64,000 nucleotides of DNA from Orobanche coerulescens. Its lineage: Eukaryota > Streptophyta > Magnoliopsida > Lamiales > Orobanchaceae. Position numbers and translations under genes: made by a program. The stretch is from assembly GCA_033398695.1 (NCBI GenBank), contig CM065809.1, positions 175,512,501 to 175,576,500 of the forward strand, in the 5' to 3' direction. Under the pieces are notes generated by a model, which saw only the letters and a list, made by a program, of their open reading frames with translations, was not told where the DNA came from and made no database searches. This document shows positions 12,179-22,890 of the stretch, piece after piece (the first letter of the stretch is position 1; every line of letters begins with the position of its first letter).

Positions 12179-13441
12179 GTGGAAGGTAGCCGCCGCGGTC
12201 AGAGACGCTCGATCCCGTCCCTGGACGGCGGCCCAAGCCTCTCGCTCGATCAATTCCGAACCAATGAACAGATCGAAGAGGCCATAGCCGCCCTTCAGGG
12301 GCGACGGAGTGCTCTCAACGCGCCTCCCGCTATCACCCCCTCGGCCGTCCGCCGGAAGTCCAAGCGGAAGCTCAAGGCATTACTGGCCGAGCGATCACCA
12401 GGAGGCTCTCGTCCGCAAGAAGAGGCGCTCGCCAGCCGGGGCACCTCTGTCTTCAATCGCCTGGGCAGTGACCCGACCTGGCGACCGGGGCAGTCCGGCC
12501 CCAGCTACGAGACGACGAAGTTTGAGTACGTCACCAGGAGCTCGGCCTACCCGACTCCCAGAAGGCAGCCCAGCCGTCTGGCTCCCGCTCGCCAAATTGC
12601 CGAGGTCGGCAGCAGCGGAGTCCGGAGATCGGTACACGATCGCCTCGGCTCCCGCTCCCAAAGCCGATCAGCGAGCGGCCGAGCCACGGCAATTGCCGCA
12701 TTGCAACGTCAGATCGACGACATGAAGGCGCTCCTGGAATCCAGGGCAGGCGCCATGAAGATGATCGCCAAGCCAAGCGAACCGCTCGCGATCGACATCG
12801 AGCTCGCCCCCGTGCAGCACAAGATCGCTCCCCCGCAAACACCCTTGTACGAGGGGCGATCGGACCCCGAAATGCACCTGAGCAAGTTCAACATCTACAT
12901 GACCGGGTGTGGGGCATCAGACGCGACCAGGTGCCGAATGTTCCCTATGACGCTGGACGACCTCGCCCACCGGTGGTACATCTCATTGCCACCTCGGTCC
13001 ATTGGCTCCTTTAACGAGCTGGCGAACGTCTTCACAAGGTACTTCGCCGCCAAGGTCGCTCGACCGGAAGGTCCCCATCGCATGCTGCGAATCAAGCAAG
13101 GGAAAGAAGAATCCGATTCGGACTACATTGACCGAGTGGACGAGATCATCCTCAACGGCGAGCCCGTAAGCGATGAGATCGCCCTCCACACGGTCCTAGC
13201 AGGCTTCAATGGCTTTTCGCCTATGTTTAGGCATCTTACGAAGAGCCAACCCACGACCTACGCGACCTTCCGGGCTAGAGCCGCAGATTTTCTGGCCAGG
13301 CAAAGGCTTCTTCTTAGCCTAGGAGTAGAGCGATCGGCGCCCGAGCGACGACCTCCAGTCTTCCAGCCCGATCGCTATTATCCAGCAGAGCCGGAGGACT
13401 CGCTCGCCACCTACAGTCCACCATTTAACATGAGGGACTAA
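12179..13441 (+). CDS. gag polyprotein of Te2, open frame but original ATG lost
   Basis: An uninterrupted frame of about 420 codons ends FNMRD then TAA. The N-terminal half is basic and Ser/Arg/Pro-rich, with a helical stretch at AAIAALQRQIDDMKALLESR. The C-terminal half is a retrotransposon gag (capsid-like) domain at roughly residues 240-390 (FNIYMTGCGASDATRCRMF, AHRWYISLPPRSIGSF, ESDSDYIDRVDEIILNGEP). There is no zinc knuckle, protease or RT. In Te1 the start is ATG within MSSASASKK; in Te2 that stretch has a deletion, and the first usable in-frame codon here is a GTG. The next in-frame ATG is at about 12721. Gag would assemble the particle around the element's RNA. Whether this copy is translated is doubtful. 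Confidence 0.8.
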   Translation: MEGSRRGQRRSIPSLDGGPSLSLDQFRTNEQIEEAIAALQGRRSALNAPPAITPSAVRRKSKRKLKALLAERSPGGSRPQEEALASRGTSVFNRLGSDPTWRPGQSGPSYETTKFEYVTRSSAYPTPRRQPSRLAPARQIAEVGSSGVRRSVHDRLGSRSQSRSASGRATAIAALQRQIDDMKALLESRAGAMKMIAKPSEPLAIDIELAPVQHKIAPPQTPLYEGRSDPEMHLSKFNIYMTGCGASDATRCRMFPMTLDDLAHRWYISLPPRSIGSFNELANVFTRYFAAKVARPEGPHRMLRIKQGKEESDSDYIDRVDEIILNGEPVSDEIALHTVLAGFNGFSPMFRHLTKSQPTTYATFRARAADFLARQRLLLSLGVERSAPERRPPVFQPDRYYPAEPEDSLATYSPPFNMRD

Positions 13442-14167
13442 GGCTCGCGGTCGCCTCCACCGCACATCATAAAGCCATGGTCCTGGTAGTCGATGGAACC
13501 GGCTGCTTCGGCCATGCAAGGTCCCTTTCGGCCGAGATCGCCCGCCCTTCGTTTAAATACGAGGCCGGCGTAGTCTAAGGGCTCTCCAACATTAATCCGT
13601 GGACACGATCGCCCGCCCTCAAGGTTCACCATCTAAAGATGATCTACCCGGACAATGCGACACGTGCCACAACCCCCGTCTCAACGTACACCGTCGAGGT
13701 TCGCCATCTTCATGGTGGGCCGAGGTGGAAGCAGAGCTAACAAATCCGCGGGCGTGGAGTTGATTAATCCGACGCTGCCCCACGCAAGGACTCCTCTAGA
13801 CCGAGACCGCACGCCGGTCATTTAAATACGAGGCGAGGCGCAACCTAACAGAGGACCCTCATAATAAAGTGAGTCACGAGACACTCAATGTCTTCGCGCA
13901 TCAAGACACGGTCATGGAGTCGGTTCATCGATTTCCGCGACTGTGCACGATTCCTCAAACAAGCGAAACCATCAAGTTTCCGAGGGGGATCGGCCAATGT
14001 TGTTTTTTGCAGATACAAGACCGAAAGATAGCTAGCCAATCGACCATGATAGCCCAAGTCCGAATCATAAGTCAGCTTAGCAAGATCGCTCGTCCTCATC
14101 CTACACGATCGCCATCAAGAACCAACTCGCCCCATGTCTTCAACATAGGAGCAAGCTGGGGGGCAAT

Positions 14168-15295
14168 TGTTGTGTCGAGAATTATACTCTCCGACCGGCG
14201 ATCGCCTCGGAGATCGGGCGACCTAGCATCGCCGAGCAAATGAGGCAGAATCGCCGACTCCGACTGTGCGACCGAGCATTAGCCCAGCGGACAAGCTAAA
14301 TCGGCCAACCGAGGATCCCAGGACAAGTCCCGGTGCCGAGCGATCGACATCAAATACGATCGTCTCTCGGTACTCGGCGACCGACTCCTGGCGACCGACA
14401 AGCGGGCGATCCTCTCTCGGCATCTGCCGACCGACCCTTGGTGACCGACCGATGCCGACTCTCAGCGACTGGCCGATGACGACCCTCAGTGGCCAGTTAG
14501 ATACGACCGCATCGTGCCGATAGTCACCCAGTCGGCAAAGACCAAGCCTCAGGACAGACACCACGTGCAAGATCCGAGACAAGATCCGCATATCACGGAT
14601 CGTTGACCACAGCCTGGCAGAATCTTTCCACCAGCCGACAGGCCCGCCGAAAGTTGTCAGTAGGGCCGCATGTGACAGTGACTCTGGACGCGTGCTGGCT
14701 CCTCATTGGACCGCCACCGGGCGCCAAAGACCTACCTGGACTTTATCCCGACACCGTGTGATCGCCCATTATAATATTGGCGGTAGACGATCGCCCCATT
14801 ATTATAATGGCGGAAGGCGATCGCCCGCCGAGGACAAGACTCTACGCCACTATAAATACACGGCTCCCTACACTTGTCCAAGGACCGAGATTCTGACTCT
14901 CTAAACACTCTGCATTATCGCGATTTCAGCATACTGAATCAACACCCAGCACTTGGCTATCTCCAACTCTTGGCAACAGCTATCATTCGGTTCTTACTTC
15001 TCCCGATCTCTCTCATCAAGAAGACGATCGGTAGGGACGAAGAACACCGAGCTTCGCTCAAGAGCCGGATTAACAGAGTCTTTTTACACTCATTGTATTT
15101 AGATTTCTCACATTAATACTTGTATCCACGAATATTTGTATTAATAACATCTCGCGAGAGCATTCAAGCCCGGACCTAACAAACCCGGCAAATCTTGTAT
15201 TATTTATCTTCTCTCGGAAGTGCTCCCACAAATTGTTGTTTGTTGTCCGTCTTCCAGCAGTATTAATCTTCGGATAAATATTTTGGGCAACAACA
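14168..15295 (+). repeat. 3' LTR of Te2
   Basis: Sister of 10865-11982, followed directly by TSD TATAA. The preceding purine tract is at 14150-14167. Confidence 0.92.
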
Positions 15296-16582
15296 TATAA
15301 CATAATATATATTTTAACTTATTATAATATATATTCATAAATCATATTATAATTTTTAGGTACATGTAAATAATCAGACAATATTTTTATAAATATATTA
15401 AGTTATATTTTATTATATATAGTTATATTAATTTTTTTAATAGTCAATATATAGTTATAAAATATATATTATTTTATATTATAATATATATATATATATA
15501 TATTCATAAATCATATTATAATTTTCAGTTATATTTAAATAATCAGACAATATTTTTATAAATATATTAAGTTATATTTTAATATATATAGTTATATTAA
15601 TTTTTTATCAATAAATAGCTTATATTTTATGAATTTTAAATGTATAATATTAATATATATTTTAAATTTATACTATATATACTCAATTATAATTAAGATT
15701 ATATGATAATTTATACTATATATACTCAATTCTTTTATTATTAAAGAGGGTAATTTTGGTATATTGGGAAAGTATTTCCGTCTTAATGGTAAGGACACCC
15801 CAAAAATTGCTTAATGAAAAAGACATTATTAAGATCATTAAGTAGAAAGTAAACAACAAAATATAGCTGATCGATTAAGCTGATTAAGTATTAAGCTGAT
15901 TAAGTAAAAAGTAAACAAAACCTTAGTTTCGAAGGTCTCCAGTTCATCCACATGACAAGAGAGCCGTGTTCTCTATTACTAATCTTATTGGAACCCCTCT
16001 GTGGCTCGGGTTTTGTGTGGAATTGGATGTTTCGAAGCCGGCCCCCCCTACTATTTGGATCGATAATGGCTCCTGGGGAGGCTTTGTGCAGAAGGTTTCT
16101 TACGAGAATCTTCCCCCCTATTACTTGAATTGCTCGAAATTTGGTCACCTCCAATCTGATTGTATACGTCAGCAACCCCAACAACAACCTCAACCCAGTT
16201 CTGCTCAAGAGGTGCCTCCCCGAAAGAGGTGGCAGGATGTCCCCCTCAACTACTATTCCTGCAATTGTGGAAACTTCAACTCGGCAAAATGCAGTAACCC
16301 CTGTTTATATTCCCCCGTCTGTTGATACTCAAATTGTTCAAAATGCGGCAGCCCCTGTCCCTATTCCTGTTGATGAATCGCCAGGTGGTGGAGGTAATGC
16401 CTTGGCTACCGCAGAGGCCGAGTCTCATTCGTCTATTCTGGCAATAGAGACGTTAACTCCAGAGGGTAAAGTTTCGTTGCACCCAACTTTAATAGATGAT
16501 CAGGCAGTCCACTCTGAGAGCTCTCACAATCACAACCCGGTCACTTGTCTGATGGTGATGAGCCGCTTAATGGGGAAGTGCT

Positions 16583-17024
16583 AACGATTGAGGCTTGGAA
16601 ACAAGCGGCAGATATGATCGCTGCCAAGCTGGATAGACCAGCCCCACGATGCTTTTGATGCCGTCGATGTCACACACCTCAGTAGAACCTCTTCGGATCA
16701 TTGCCCTTTATTATTTCATGGTAGAAAAAATTCTTGTTCTGGGCCGAAACAATTTCGGTTTCTCCATGTCTGGGCAACTTACCCTACATTTGATGTTGTG
16801 GTTTCTTTGAGCTGGGGGAGGACTGTCAATGACAGTGGATTGCGCGCTCTTGCTATGAAGCTCCATCGGCTGAAAGCGGACTTGAAACTCTGGAATTCTA
16901 CTATTTTCGGTAACATATTTGATCAGTTGCAGCTGCAGAATCCTTAGTTCGTCAGGCTGAGAGCTCTTTTGACAATAATCCTTCTGATACGAACCGTGAG
17001 ACTTTATCGAGAGAGCAAGCTAAT
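16583..17024 (+). pseudogene. LINE endonuclease remnant (mostly deleted)
   Basis: Only the C-terminal motif region of the apurinic-like endonuclease is recognisable (HLSRTSSDHCPLLFHG, about 16670-16720), followed by the linker typical before the RT (FRFLHVWATYP, LKLWNSTIFGN). The upstream catalytic part is absent: the sequence passes from the linker to the endonuclease end within about 60 bases. This points to an internal deletion. Confidence 0.65.
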
Positions 17025-18580
17025 TTGTTGCTATGCCTCCACCAAGAAGAGATATTTTGGAGGCAAAAAGCCCGAGTTAAATGGCTCAAGGAAGGGGGTG
17101 GTAATACTAAGTTCTTCCATTCTGTTGTTAGAGATAGACATCGACGTCAACGCATTAGCTCTGTCCAACGTCCTGATGGGGTTTGGTTGACAGAACAACA
17201 TCAGATTGGGGCCGAGGCGGTTAGTTTCTTTTCTAATCTGTTTAAAGCTGAGGGAACCGTGGACCATGAGACAATGCTGCGTTATATCCAATCTCTTTTA
17301 TCTCATTTGGTGCCTTGACCCTGACAGTGCTGCCGGCCCAGACGGTTTCTCAGGATTTTTCTTTCGCCGTTGCTGGTCAGTTGTGGAAGATGATATATAT
17401 ACTGCAACACTTGATTTTTTTCAATGGCGGTCAACTGCCTTTCACTTTCTCTAGTGCACAGATTATGCTCCTTCCGAAAAAAGATAGTCCGGTGACCTTC
17501 GCGGACTATCGACCCATCAGCTTATGCTCTTTCGTGAGTAAGATTTTTACTCGGATTATTGCATCTCGACTGACCGCCATTCTTCTGATAATTATTTCAC
17601 CAGAACAAGCTGATTTTATAAAAGGCTGTGACATCCATGGTAATGTCCTTTTGGCTTTGGAGCTGGTTAATGCTATTGATCGCAAATGCCGAGGGAGGAA
17701 TTTAGCCATTAAACTTGATATGCAGAAGGCTTTTGATCGGGTTTCTTGGCCTTTTCTCCGAGCGTGTCTGTTGAAGTTTGGCTTTGCTGATCAGTTTGTT
17801 GATTTGGTTCTTAATTTCCTAGCATCCACCAGATTTTCTGTTCTGATTAATGGGACCAGTTGTGGTTTTTTCCAACCATCACGGGGTGTCAAACAAGGAG
17901 ATCCCCTTTCTCCTTTGCTCTTTATTATGGTTTCTGAGGCTCTTTCTCGTGCTCTGAAAGCGGAGGTTGGTAATGGATCGCTGGGTGGTTTTATTCCATT
18001 TCGCCAAGGGTCGACTATTTCTCACCTCGCCTTCGCGGATGACATCCTTATTTTCGTCAATGGACGAAGCACTTCGCTAAGGGCCCTCACTAATCTGCTT
18101 AGGACTTATCAGCAAGCTTCTGGTCAGAAAATCAATATGAATAAGAGTTTTTTCGTCACTTCCCGTCATTGCCCGGCATCTAGGCTTGGGGTTTTAGAGC
18201 AAAATCTCGGTATGCGTAGCTCTTCTCTCCCTTTTAAATACTTGGGGGTGCAGGTCTTTCGGGGCAGAAATCGGATCCATTATTATCACCATATTGTCGA
18301 GTCTTTTGATGCTAAATTAACCTCCTGGCGTGGTAAGCTTCTCTCTCCTGGGGGCCGTCTGGTTTTGATCAAGCATGTTCTCTCAGCTATTCCTATACAT
18401 ACCTTGGCGGCAGTTCCACTTCCTAAAGCGATTATCACTGGGCTTCTTGGCGAAAAATCACCTTCCCGACTTCTGAAGGGGGTCTTGGAGTTCACTCCAT
18501 CCCCGCGCTGCAAGATTCTATGGCCTGTAAGCTTTGGTTTATCTTCAAGCAACTTAAGAGCCTCTGGAGCTCTTTTATGA
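17025..18580 (+). pseudogene. LINE reverse transcriptase, frameshifted
   Basis: Plant LINE RT motifs appear in order: EEIFWRQKARVKWLKEG (17040), PGPDGF-like AAGPDGFSGFFF (17330), LLPKKDSPVTFADYRPISL (17470), IKLDMQKAFDRVSW (17705), GVKQGDPLSPLLF (17885) and the catalytic FADD at 18032-18043. A 421-codon stretch (17315-18580) is open. The domain start is in other frames, with shifts near 17318 and 17430, and the C-terminal part continues in another frame from about 18520. The RT would copy LINE RNA at the target nick. This copy is broken, though its catalytic residues survive. Confidence 0.88.
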
Positions 18581-18850
18581 TGGATTGTTACAGACCAACA
18601 GATTTCTCTTTGCTGCCCGTACGCGCCACTGACTCGATTGTTTGGCGAACTCTAGTTCGCATATCATCCACTGCTGATTCTTATATTCAAGAAATTGATA
18701 ATGCCTTGGTCTGGAAGCCAAATGTTACGGGCCACTTCACTATCTCCAGTGCTTATGAGCAGGTTCGACCTCGTTCGTGTAACTTGCTTTCTTACAGGGC
18801 CATCTGGGCTATCGGAGTTCCGCCAAGTATTTCAATTTTTGCCTGGCGTC

Positions 18851-19313
18851 TATAATGCACGGATTCTTCAAAATTGGGCAGTATGCAGTATCGGATACTG
18901 CATGGGTGTGGGTGCGGGTGCGATTCGCGTGGGATTCGCTGCGAATTTTTATATTTTTTTAGATTTTTTTATAATTTTTAAAAAGTAAATCAAATAAATT
19001 AAAATACAAAAAAGTAAATCATTTAATAAGTAATTACTTTTACCTTTAGCAGTATTCACGGACAACATTAGAAAGCTCCGCTGCTCAAAGCCATTTTGAA
19101 TTGTTTTTTGTATGACTTGTTTTATGTATTTGAATTGATTTTATGGTGATATTTGAATTGTTGTTTTTTATATTTAACAAGTGTTATATATAATAAAATA
19201 TAAAATAAACAGACGTATCATTGCCGTATCGCACCCTAACATTTTCAAAAAACCGTATCCCCGTACCCGTATCTGCCCGCACCCGCCCCCGCCCCCCGCA
19301 CCTGTGCAACATA
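18851..19313. mobile_element. 463-bp Mutator-like-sized insertion in the LINE
   Basis: The 10-bp sequence GCCTGGCGTC occurs directly on both sides (18841-18850 and 19314-19323), and the LINE coding sequence is continuous once the insert is removed. The outer ends are weakly inverted (TATAATGCAC versus TATGTTGCAC on the other strand). The subterminal parts are GC-rich and mirror each other (GGGTGTGGGTGCGGGTGCG left, CGCACCCGCCCCCGCCCC right) around an AT-rich centre. A 10-bp TSD fits Mutator-like elements, but no family was recognised. Confidence 0.7.
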
Positions 19314-20309
19314 GCCTGGCGTCTACTCCGGAATTTGTTGCCTTTTTCGGAAGCGCTGACTCGATTTGGGGTCCAAGGTCCTTCGGTGTGCCCTTTTTGT
19401 TGGAGGAATGCTGCTACCTTGGATCACTGTTTAATTTCTTGTACTTTTTCATCCTCTATTTGGGCCGTGTTTTCTGGCATTTTTGGGCTCCCAATTTCTG
19501 CATCTCCGGTAAGAGTTCTTTGTCATTCTTGGTGGTTGGGCGCAGATTCAAATACGGCGTTAGGCCGCTTGAGTTTTCTTGCTCCCCCGATCATTTTTTG
19601 GTTTATTTGGAAAGCTTATGCTTCGATTGTCTATGGAGGTGAATCAGTTGCATCTTCTAGTGTTGTCACACAGATTAAGCAAGAGTTTCGACTTCTCTCG
19701 CTGGGAAGACCTATTGTCCGAGAGTGTTCTGCTGATGATATTCTGTTACGTGAATCGATGGTCGCTCGTTTCTCTTTGCGGCGAGCGAGCTCTATCCGGC
19801 TTGTTCGATGGGAACGTCCTGTTGGCCATCAACTTAAACTCAATACCGATGCTTCTTTCTGTGATGGTCACTATGCTGGTGGTGGGGTAGTTCGCAACGG
19901 AGGGGTTTTTGTGGCTGGGTTCAGTTGCCCCATTTCCGCCGACTCGGTTATGGAAGCTGAATGTCGGGCGCTTCTTTTTGGCTTGGATTGGTGTGTTCGA
20001 GAGGGACTGTCACCTTCTCGGGTGGAAATTGATTCTCAGCTTGTGATTTCTTATATCTCAACAGCCTCTACAAATATGCCTTGGGTCACGAGACATTTAT
20101 TTTCCGCTATTAATCGTCATCTTCTCCAGCTTGGTGCTTCAATCTCACATATTTTTCGTGAGGCGAACTCAGTCGCTGATAATTTAGCTTCTTTTGGGTT
20201 ATCTTTAAATAATTCCCTTAATTTTTCTTCTTTTAATTCTCTGCCCCCGAAGGCTAAATTGTGTATTTTTGACCATTCCCGGGGCTTCCCTCGTATTCGC
20301 TTTGGCTAA
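19314..20309 (+). pseudogene. LINE C-terminal region: zf-RVT and RNase H
   Basis: After the 463-bp insertion the frame resumes with the zinc-binding RT-associated region (AWRLLRNLLPF, CPFCWRNAATLDHCLISC). It runs into an RVT_3-type RNase H: LNTDAS (19835), MEAECRAL (19948), EIDSQLVI (20024) and FREANSVADNLA (20154). These contain the expected D-E-D acidic residues. The stop is at about 20307. The domain itself looks intact, but it is cut off from the RT by a frameshift and the insertion at 18851-19313. Confidence 0.85.
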
Positions 20310-20338
20310 TAAAATTCTTATTTTCCAAAAAAAAAAAA

Positions 20339-20653
20339 ATGTTGATCAAATATTAACTTTAAAAAAGAATAAGGGTGATCACATTCTTCAACTTTAGTAC
20401 AAAAATATACATATTTTATGTAACATCCTATATTTCTTAAAATAATTAGATCAAATTAAGATTTCTAATACTTGTAATGTCACGCCAATCATAGCTGATG
20501 ACGAGGTGCCGGAGATTAGGGAATTCAAGCAAAAATAAATATGAAATTAGACAGATACTTTATTATACAATGACAAGAGTATTTGGTAAGAGTGAAAATT
20601 TGTTTTGATCTTTTACGTATAGCATTTTTTTTTGTCCCAAGTTTAGCAACAAC
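20339..20653. other. Gene-free spacer after the LINE
   Basis: AT-rich. A TGTAACATCC-like stretch at 20420 faintly resembles an LTR start, but no partner was seen. Confidence 0.5.
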
Positions 20654-21944
20654 TCTTTTGATACCCAAATTATGAAAATTGATCCTTGCTCGAATAAATC
20701 TGAATCATATATTATAATTTCGAGTAACATAATTTCGAGTCAACTTTAAAAAATATACAATATTGAGGAAAGTTGACAATCGGGTAACACAATTAGACAA
20801 TCGAGTTACCCGAATCCAGGTTACCAGATAAGATACGACTTATAGAGATGTTAAACGGGCTAGCCCTAGCGGTTCCGGGCTAGCCCTAGCGGGCTTCGGG
20901 CTAAACGGTCCGGGCCAAAAAAGCCCGGATTTAGACGGGTTAGGAAATATCAGCCCTAACCCTAACCCTAACGGGCTTCGGGCTAAACGTGCTAAATATT
21001 AAAAAAATCTATTTTTTATTTTTTTTATAAGTCACAAACAAAAAAAACAGTAACAATATATTTTATATATATAGTAACAAATATACTATAATAAATATAA
21101 CAAAAAATACACTTTTATGTATATACATTTATATACACACACTATATTAACAAATACAGTAATAATATATATTATATATATAATATTAATATGTATTATA
21201 TATAATATTAATATATGTTATATAAATATAGTATTACTGTAAGTTGAAATTAACAATATATATATATATATATATAGCGGGCTTCGGGCTAACCATAACG
21301 GGCTTCAGGCTAAACGGTCCGGGCCAAAAAAGCCCGGATTTAAACGGGCAGGAAATATCGGTCCTAGCCCGGTTTTTTGGCGGGTTAAACGGGTCAGCTC
21401 GCCGGGCCCAAGCCCGTTTAACATTTCTAACGACTTACCCATAACAAAATTGGGTAACTCGAACCAGATTCGGGTAACACGAATTCAGATTCGGGTTACT
21501 CGAATTCAGATTCGGGTAACTCGAATCTGAATTCGTGTTACCCGAATCTGAATTCCAGTAACCCGTACACATAAATTTGAACACAGAATTTGACTGAACA
21601 TGTGTGAGAGTGCACGTGTTACCCGAACACAGAATTCTAGCGAATGTCAGCGGATGTGAGTGTGTGTTTGACTTTGACTGAACATGTGTGAGAGTGCACT
21701 ATGAGTTACCCGAACACAGAAATTGAAATTTTTTTTATGTTTGTCACAACACTTTTTGACATTTCGGGTAACTCGAATCCGACTCGGGTAACTCGAATTA
21801 AGATTCAGGTAACTCGAATGCGCACATCAAAACTGATATCGTATATTTTTGCAAGTTCACTCGAAATTATGTTACTCGAAATTACAATATATGACTCGAA
21901 TTCATTCGAGTAAAGGTCAATTCCGAAAATTTGGGTATCAAAAG
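20654..21944. mobile_element. Non-autonomous element with long inverted repeats, hosting a hAT MITE
   Basis: The left arm (TCTTTTGATACCCAAATT, then TATTATAATTTCGAGTAAC, about 20654-20750) is repeated in inverted orientation at about 21845-21944. The interior is full of CGAATTCAGATTCGGGTAAC-like inverted and direct repeats. The outermost ends and the target duplication were not resolved. No coding sequence. Confidence 0.65.
20843..21429. mobile_element. hAT-type MITE (587 bp)
   Basis: Ends TAGAGATGTTAAACGGGC and, inverted, TAGAAATGTTAAACGGGC, flanked by a perfect 8-bp duplication ACGACTTA (20835-20842 and 21430-21437). Subterminal GGGCTTCGGGCTAAACGG repeats lie on both sides of an AT-rich core. 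It includes a telomere-like CCCTAACCCTAACCCTAAC at 20954. Confidence 0.92.
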
Positions 21945-21984
21945 ATCTTGATAAATGGATGACCTAGATTTATTCTCACAAAAA

Positions 21985-22110
21985 TTTGATGCATATAATA
22001 CAATATTTTAATGCATCGATATTTTGATGCATATGATGCATAGTTTAATGCATTGCAATTTTGATGCACGAAATGCATATATTTCATGCATAATTACAAA
22101 ACTCATGCAT
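21985..22110. repeat. Cluster of ATGCAT-containing repeats
   Basis: TTTGATGCAT and TTTAATGCAT recur at short, irregular spacing over about 120 bp. They are imperfect direct repeats with a palindromic core and are non-coding. Confidence 0.6.
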
Positions 22111-22174
22111 ATTCGCAATTCGCAGGATAAGAACCATATGTGTAAACTCTGGAAGTATTTGGGCATTATAGGGA

Positions 22175-22395
22175 CTAAACATATGAAACCCGAGAAACCA
22201 CAAGGACTAAACCCGTAACGGATCAAAAACCACAAGGACATGACCCGCTGGAAAAAAAGTATAGGGACTAAACCTGTGAAATCCGACAAACCACAAGGAC
22301 TAAACCCGTAACGGATCAAAAACCACAAGGACGTGGACCATTGAAAAAAAAGTATAGGACTAAACCCATGGCAAACCACAAGGACAATTTATGGA
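22175..22395. repeat. Tandem repeat with CCACAAGGACTAAACCC motifs
   Basis: A unit of about 90-100 bp containing AAACCACAAGGACTAAACCC and GTAACGGATCAAAAACCAC occurs twice, plus a partial third copy ending at 22385. A similar sequence on the opposite strand (AGTCCTTGTGGTTTGCGG) occurs at 53130. It resembles transposon-end sequence, but no paired end was found. Confidence 0.55.
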
Positions 22396-22890
22396 ATTAA
22401 CTCTTTATTTAATAATTGTTATTTTCCTTCAAAGTCTTCAAAACTCAAATACCAACAAGTGATTTGGCCCAAGACTTTCTGAACAGTGGTGATGAACCAC
22501 AAGCTCAAAGCTCTACAGCTTCCACAACTTCCACAACCTCCACTTTTTGTCATAATGCATAGGTATAAATATTTAAAAATATTTTTGGATTGTTCAATCA
22601 AGCTTGCATATTTCTGTATTCCACAACTTCCACAACCTCCAAGTAATTATTATTTTTTCAATTTTCCAGATTCTTCAATCAAGCTTGCTTTGAGACTTGA
22701 AGAGTTGAAGTAGTGAAATTTAAGAAGATGAATGTTGTTGTTGAATTGAATATTTGTACTTTTGGCTAAGACAGTTTGTTTAGATTTTGGAACTCAAATA
22801 TGTTGAATTTGATAGGTTGAACTTTATTGGTATTTTTATTTAATATTGATAATTGACTATATTTTTAATTTGGTTTTATTATGTAAATAT
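22396..22890. other. Gene-free stretch with short direct repeats
   Basis: CTTCCACAACTTCCACAACC appears at about 22518 and, in a near copy, at 22620; TTCAATCAAGCTTGC appears twice (22588, 22676). Short frames here are not recognisable as proteins. It may be part of a decayed hAT element ending at 23152, but that is a guess. Confidence 0.4.

Larger units (their letters stand above)
10865..15295 (+). mobile_element. Te2: gag-only (TR-GAG-like) LTR retrotransposon, plus orientation
   Basis: LTRs 10865-11982 and 14168-15295 start TGTTGTGTCGAGAATT and end GGGCAACAACA, with perfect TSD TATAA (10860-10864 and 15296-15300). The internal region (11983-14167) has the PBS-like ATTGGCGCTAGAGGAAGG, a 420-codon gag frame, a non-coding stretch (13442-14140) with repeated TTTAAATACGAGG segments, and a purine tract AGCTGGGGGGCAAT before the 3' LTR. 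There is no pol. It is the same family as Te1 in the opposite orientation. Confidence 0.93.
10480..15640. repeat. AT-rich array of about 180-bp units inside the Harbinger-like element, split by Te2
   Basis: Four units, two on each side of Te2 (from about 10488, 10668, 15298 and 15466), share ATAATATATATTTTAATT, TTTTTATAAATATATTAAG and TAGTTATATTAATTTTTTT. No coding potential. Confidence 0.75.
10321..15922. mobile_element. PIF/Harbinger-like (Tourist-type) non-autonomous element, hosting Te2
   Basis: The left end GGGGCTGTTTACTTTTT and the reverse complement of the right end (GGTTTTGTTTACTTTTT) form terminal inverted repeats. They are flanked by TTA at 10318-10320 and 15923-15925. Removing the element and one TTA restores the LINE frame (VWL-SFEGL). 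Without Te2 it is about 1.17 kb. It carries no transposase. The subterminal regions are rich in GATTAAGCTG-like motifs, and the centre is an AT-rich array. Confidence 0.85.
10020..16582 (+). pseudogene. LINE N-terminal region: DUF4283 and CCHC remnant, split by a transposon
   Basis: The frame from 10020 encodes a DUF4283-like domain (GRPSMADLRKTF, FDLEDDFQRCW, WTPDFRPDIESP). It stops at 10320, where the TTA-flanked element is inserted. It resumes at 15923 (SFEGL), shifts frame near 15955 and continues FSITNLIGTPL, WIDNGSWGGF and NLPPYYLNCSKFGHLQSDC. The expected first cysteine of the CX2C knuckle (PYCxxC) is a tyrosine here. Plant LINE proteins use this region for RNA or DNA binding. A proline/glutamine-rich linker follows to about 16582. 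Frameshifts and the insertion make it non-functional. Confidence 0.8.
10020..20338 (+). mobile_element. Decayed LINE (non-LTR retrotransposon), interrupted by several insertions
   Basis: Pieces of one plant LINE lie in order: DUF4283-like domain (10060-10320 continuing at 15923), zinc-knuckle remnant (16106-16150), last residues of the endonuclease (near 16670-16710), reverse transcriptase (17025-18580), zf-RVT-like region (from 18760, continuing at 19314) and RNase H (19800-20190). It ends in AATAAA and a poly-A run at 20326-20338. Most of the endonuclease is missing and frames shift repeatedly, so it is dead. Insertions at 10321-15922 and 18851-19313 account for much of its length. The 5' boundary and target-site duplication were not resolved; 9873-10019 shows nothing recognisable. 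Confidence 0.88.

Noticed and set aside
12309..12725. Alternative-frame and antisense ORFs across Te2 gag
   Set aside because: Shadows of the GC-rich gag frame; no conserved domain.
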